Origin: Desulfobacterales bacterium
GTDB lineage: Bacteria; Desulfobacterota; Desulfobacteria; Desulfobacterales; C00003106
Reading direction: 5' to 3'
Length of the DNA stretch: 17,185 bases
NCBI GenBank assembly: GCA_030672555.1
Contig: DAOVGD010000079.1
Span: 1-17,185 of the forward strand
Shown: piece after piece, positions 14,958 through 17,185 of the stretch
Layout of the letters: every line of letters begins with the position of its first letter
Position numbering within the stretch: position 1 is the first letter of the stretch
Position numbers and translations under genes: made by a program
Notes under the pieces: model-generated
Database searches by the model: none
The model's input: the letters and a program-made list of their open reading frames with translations, nothing else
Told to the model about the DNA's origin: nothing

Positions 14958-16499
14958 ATGTTCACGAAAACCATGAGTATTAGAAACAAACTGCTTCTAA
15001 CGTTTCTTTCTATAACAACAGTTGCGGTAATATCTACGGCTTATTTATCTATTAAAGCCACGCAAAGTCCGTTGAGGGATAATGCTATTGAAAGCCTGAA
15101 ATCTACGGTAGATCAGTTCTATGCCTTTGTGAAAGCGAATCCGGATATGGATTGGGCCGTGGTAAGAGAGATGTGTAACGAACAGTTAATAATAGCGAAA
15201 ACAGGGTTTATTTTCGTGTTGAATCCGGAAGGGGCTGTGTTAATCCATAAAACGGCCGAGGGTAACAATTGGGCAACCAAACCACACATAAAGGAAATTT
15301 TAGAAAGAAAAGATGGGAATTTGAGATATCTTTCACCTGAGACTAAGACATATAAGCTGGCTGCATTTAGATTTTTTAAAGAGTGGAACTGGATAATAGT
15401 GGCAAGTGCATTTGAAGATGACTTTCTGGGAACACCGCGTTCAGAAATAATTAAATATAGCTCTATAGCTGGAGCTATAATTCTTATTCTGGCAGCTGCG
15501 ATTATTTTATTTTATGCGGTGCGGATGACCACACCGATCAATCGAATTATCAAGAGCCTTGCCGAGAACGCTCAACAGGTTGCCACGAGTTCTAATCAGG
15601 TCTTATCTGCAAGCGAGGCCATGGCCGAAGGCGCAAGCGAGCAGGCCTCATCCCTGGAGGAAACATCTTCCTCTCTCGAGGAGATGTCTTCCATGACCAA
15701 GCAGAATGCAAACAATGCAACCCAGGCAAATAACCTCATGAATGAAGCCAACGAGGTCGTTGGTAAGGCCAACGACTCCATGACCGATTTGACCAAATCT
15801 ATGGAAGAGATCAGTAAGGCAAGTGAAGATACACAAAAGATCATCAAGACCATCGATGAAATCGCCTTCCAGACAAATCTGCTTGCTTTAAATGCAGCGG
15901 TTGAGGCGGCCAGAGCTGGTGAGGTAGGAGCTGGATTTGCAGTTGTAGCAGATGAGGTAAGAAATCTTGCAATGAGGTCAGCAGATGCAGCAAAGAATAC
16001 CTCCGGACTTATAGAAGATACGGTCAAGAAGGTCAAGGATGGATCAGGGATCGTGGGCAAGACCAATGGAGCCTTTGCCGAGCTGGTTACAAGTACTTCC
16101 AAAGTAGGTGAACTTGTTGCTGAGATTGCCGCTGCCTCGCAGGAACAATCCGAGGGGATTGAACAGGTCAACAAAACCGTTGGCGATATGGACAAGGTAA
16201 CCCAGCAGACGGCAGCACATGCCGAGGAGTCTGCTTCTGCATCCGGGGAGATGAATGCCCAGGCAGAACAGATAAGAGGGATTGTAGATGAGCTGGCGGC
16301 CGTGGTCGGAGGAAGCGGTCAAGATGGAGATATGAGGCACTACGGTGAAAGCCGAAAACATGAGCCAGCCGACATAAAGAGTAGTACAGGCATCAAAGAG
16401 CTAAGGCCCTCTGTAGTACAGGAAAAAAAGGCCACGGAAGAGGAAGTCAAACCTGATCAGGTTATTCCCTTGGCTGATGTTGATTTCAAGGACTTTTGA
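14958..16499 (+). CDS. Methyl-accepting chemotaxis protein with single Cache sensor domain
   Basis: A 513-residue receptor: TM1 about 11-31; a periplasmic sensor about 35-165 with the [26 protein letters not shown] and F-EWNWIIVA elements of small single Cache domains; TM2 about 168-188; only a vestigial HAMP-like helix; then the full signalling domain with the canonical tip [18 protein letters not shown] and [13 protein letters not shown] linker of about 60 residues ends in DQVIPL and terminal DFKDF, a CheR-type pentapeptide. AAGGAGGT gives a strong ribosome site for ATG 14958. Cache domains bind small organic ligands, but the specific ligand cannot be told. It is downstream of the exported rhodanese, so a link with sulfur compounds is conceivable. 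Its stop codon directly abuts a transposase fragment. Confidence 0.93.
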   Translation: MFTKTMSIRNKLLLTFLSITTVAVISTAYLSIKATQSPLRDNAIESLKSTVDQFYAFVKANPDMDWAVVREMCNEQLIIAKTGFIFVLNPEGAVLIHKTAEGNNWATKPHIKEILERKDGNLRYLSPETKTYKLAAFRFFKEWNWIIVASAFEDDFLGTPRSEIIKYSSIAGAIILILAAAIILFYAVRMTTPINRIIKSLAENAQQVATSSNQVLSASEAMAEGASEQASSLEETSSSLEEMSSMTKQNANNATQANNLMNEANEVVGKANDSMTDLTKSMEEISKASEDTQKIIKTIDEIAFQTNLLALNAAVEAARAGEVGAGFAVVADEVRNLAMRSADAAKNTSGLIEDTVKKVKDGSGIVGKTNGAFAELVTSTSKVGELVAEIAAASQEQSEGIEQVNKTVGDMDKVTQQTAAHAEESASASGEMNAQAEQIRGIVDELAAVVGGSGQDGDMRHYGESRKHEPADIKSSTGIKELRPSVVQEKKATEEEVKPDQVIPLADVDFKDF

Positions 16500-16500
16500 A

Positions 16501-16617
16501 TATAGATGGCAGATTGAGCTGTTCTTTAAAGCTCTCAAACAGAATTTAAAGGTCAAAACTTTTGTCGGCACCAGTAAAAATGCGCTCTACATCCAGATTT
16601 GGACAGCAATGATTTAA
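16501..16617 (+). pseudogene. C-terminal fragment of an IS4-type transposase
   Basis: Directly after the MCP stop, a frame reads YRWQIELFFKALKQNLKVK, then FVGTSKNALYIQIWTAMI and a stop. R-x3-E-x6-K fits the YREK signature that holds the last catalytic glutamate of IS4-family transposases, and GTSKNA-x-IQIW is typical of what follows. Everything upstream is missing and the frame ends early compared with intact relatives, so this is a remnant. The expected tyrosine three residues before the arginine is not in this frame (phenylalanine, and already inside the MCP stop region). No terminal repeat is recognisable. Confidence 0.75.
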
Positions 16618-16625
16618 TAGGGTAC

Positions 16626-16883
16626 TTATCGGTTATCAAAAAGAAATTTGTATTGGTTTTTGTGGTTCGCTGATGCTTCCAGTGGATTGGATTTTGAGGG
16701 GGGATTTCGCAAGCATTTCCCTACGAAATCCCTTTGTCTCCGGGATGGCTTCATTGCCTTTATTTCCTTAATCTCCCTTTCCAGGCGGTCCAAACGCTCA
16801 GCATCTGTTTCAGCCAACACCGGAATTGACGTCAACAACAAGAAAACCGTAAGAACCAATGAAATCAAAGTCCTTTTCTTCAT
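16626..16883 (-). pseudogene. Truncated N-terminus of an exported, probably outer-membrane, protein
   Basis: ATG at 16883 has AGGAGG 5 nt upstream. The product opens with a clear signal peptide (MKKRTLISLVLTVFLLL, cleavage likely after VLA near residue 24). A short charged heptad stretch, ETDAERLDRLEREIKEIK, follows, as seen at the mature N-terminus of many coiled-coil-led porins. After about residue 44 the frame becomes basic and compositionally odd, runs through the 9-bp inverted repeat and stops at 85 residues. I read it as a porin-like gene cut by rearrangement; a genuine small exported protein is less likely. Confidence 0.5.
16701..16732. repeat. 9-bp perfect inverted repeat
   Basis: GGGATTTCG (16701-16709) and CGAAATCCC (16724-16732) flank a 14-nt loop. 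It sits where the adjacent outer-membrane-protein start loses sense, so it may mark a rearrangement junction or a remnant of an element end. It is not followed by a convincing T-run on either strand. Confidence 0.45.
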
Positions 16884-16920
16884 AATTTCCTCCTGTTACG
16901 TGAATTTTGTTTTCCATCTC

Positions 16921-17012
16921 TTAAAAATCAACGAATTCTTTCTCTTCCATCGCCATTGGGATGATCTCCTCCGAAGAGACGACGTCCTCCTTTTTTGCAG
17001 ACTTTTTTGACA
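16921..17012 (-). pseudogene. Orphan MCP C-terminal tail (gene remnant)
   Basis: The - strand reads KKSAKKEDVV, then SSEEIIPM, then EEKEFVDF and a TAA stop. This is the tail of a chemoreceptor without its signalling domain. Its DNA closely parallels the 3' end of the MCP gene at 12115-13272, starting with an identical 19-base stretch that covers the stop and EFVDF codons, but it has a two-residue insertion after PM. Upstream the frame stays open briefly as hydrophobic, non-MCP sequence. The truncated exported-protein gene begins 38 nt downstream. Confidence 0.75.
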
Positions 17013-17091
17013 CTAACAGTATAAATTTATTAACAATTAAGAGAAATCGTAGGGATTGGTATGGCTGAACTGCCTGGCGGAGTAAACTCGA

Positions 17092-17184
17092 TTACAAGGG
17101 GCAATGGCTCGACACATTATATGTCGGTTTTTTGACAGGTCGGCGGTCTTGCGCCAGTTGTTTGAAATAGCGTGTCTTTTCCCA
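17092..17184 (-). CDS. Possible C-terminal end of an unidentified gene (continues beyond window)
   Basis: A - strand frame open from the window edge encodes about 30 residues (TRYFKQLAQDRRPVKKP, then TYNVSSHCPL) before TAA. I do not recognise it. In another - strand frame, the last three bases of the window give an ATG that reads MGKDTLFQTTG but soon stops. Given the surrounding debris this may be part of another insertion element or only a chance frame. Confidence 0.2.
   Translation of the reverse strand, partial: WEKTRYFKQLAQDRRPVKKPTYNVSSHCPL
17110..17133 (+). terminator. Weak terminator-like hairpin with T-run
   Basis: CGACA (17110-17114) and TGTCG (17122-17126) form a 5-bp stem with a 7-nt loop, followed by TTTTTT at 17128-17133. 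The geometry is right for a rho-independent terminator on the + strand, but the stem is short and no + strand gene lies just upstream. Confidence 0.35.
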
Positions 17185-17185
17185 T

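Overview
The window looks like a chromosomal piece of an anaerobic, motile Desulfobacterota-type bacterium (formerly Deltaproteobacteria). This is inference. It rests on an exported [NiFe] hydrogenase of the [NiFeSe]-like kind, a heme-c chemoreceptor, several chemoreceptors sharing one C-terminal tail, and insertion-element debris with a GAGACCTTTGCAAAA-type inverted repeat. No 16S gene or other taxonomic anchor is present.

Region 1 (about 1-7720, + strand) is the distal half of the spc operon plus the alpha operon in classical order: rplR, rpsE, rpmD, rplO, secY, map, infA, rpmJ, rpsM, rpsK, rpsD, rpoA, rplQ. The expected upstream neighbour rplF is missing. Before rplR lie the tail of an unidentified reading frame, a near-consensus sigma70 promoter (159-187) and a 142-bp MITE-like element (230-371). 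The translation gene block therefore seems to have been cut from its usual upstream half and given its own promoter. Two spacers (rpmJ-rpsM, rpsK-rpsD) hold strictly 7-bp-periodic degenerate repeats in head-to-head inverted orientation, each ending just before the ribosome-binding site of a TTG-started gene. A hairpin after rplQ ends the block and is shared with the convergent chemoreceptor gene.

Region 2 (about 7728-13272, - strand) is read in the order MCP without a sensor domain, hydrogenase large subunit, hydrogenase small subunit (Tat signal), heme-c MCP. The small-subunit stop and the MCP start are 3 nt apart. The large subunit ends exactly at the histidine where hydrogenases are normally cut, so it has no C-terminal extension, a trait shared with H2-sensing regulatory hydrogenases. 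The periplasmic domain of the coupled MCP has one CxxCH heme motif. The proposed system is H2 taxis: an exported hydrogenase passes electrons to the heme of a chemoreceptor, so H2 is reported to the flagellar motor. A 132-bp inverted-repeat element is inserted exactly at the large-subunit stop codon.

Region 3 (about 13273-16499) starts with a gene-poor stretch carrying an FNR-like site and an 8-bp-periodic repeat. On the + strand follow a short excisionase-type HTH gene, an exported tandem rhodanese and a Cache-domain MCP.

Region 4 (16500-17185) is debris: the C-terminal end of an IS4-type transposase that abuts the MCP stop codon, a truncated outer-membrane-protein start, an orphan MCP C-terminal tail resembling the end of the MCP at 12115-13272, and an unidentified partial reading frame.

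The three full MCPs and the orphan tail all end in xFxxF preceded by an E/D-x-(I/V)-I/V-P-(M/L)-type block on a flexible linker, which fits a CheR tether.
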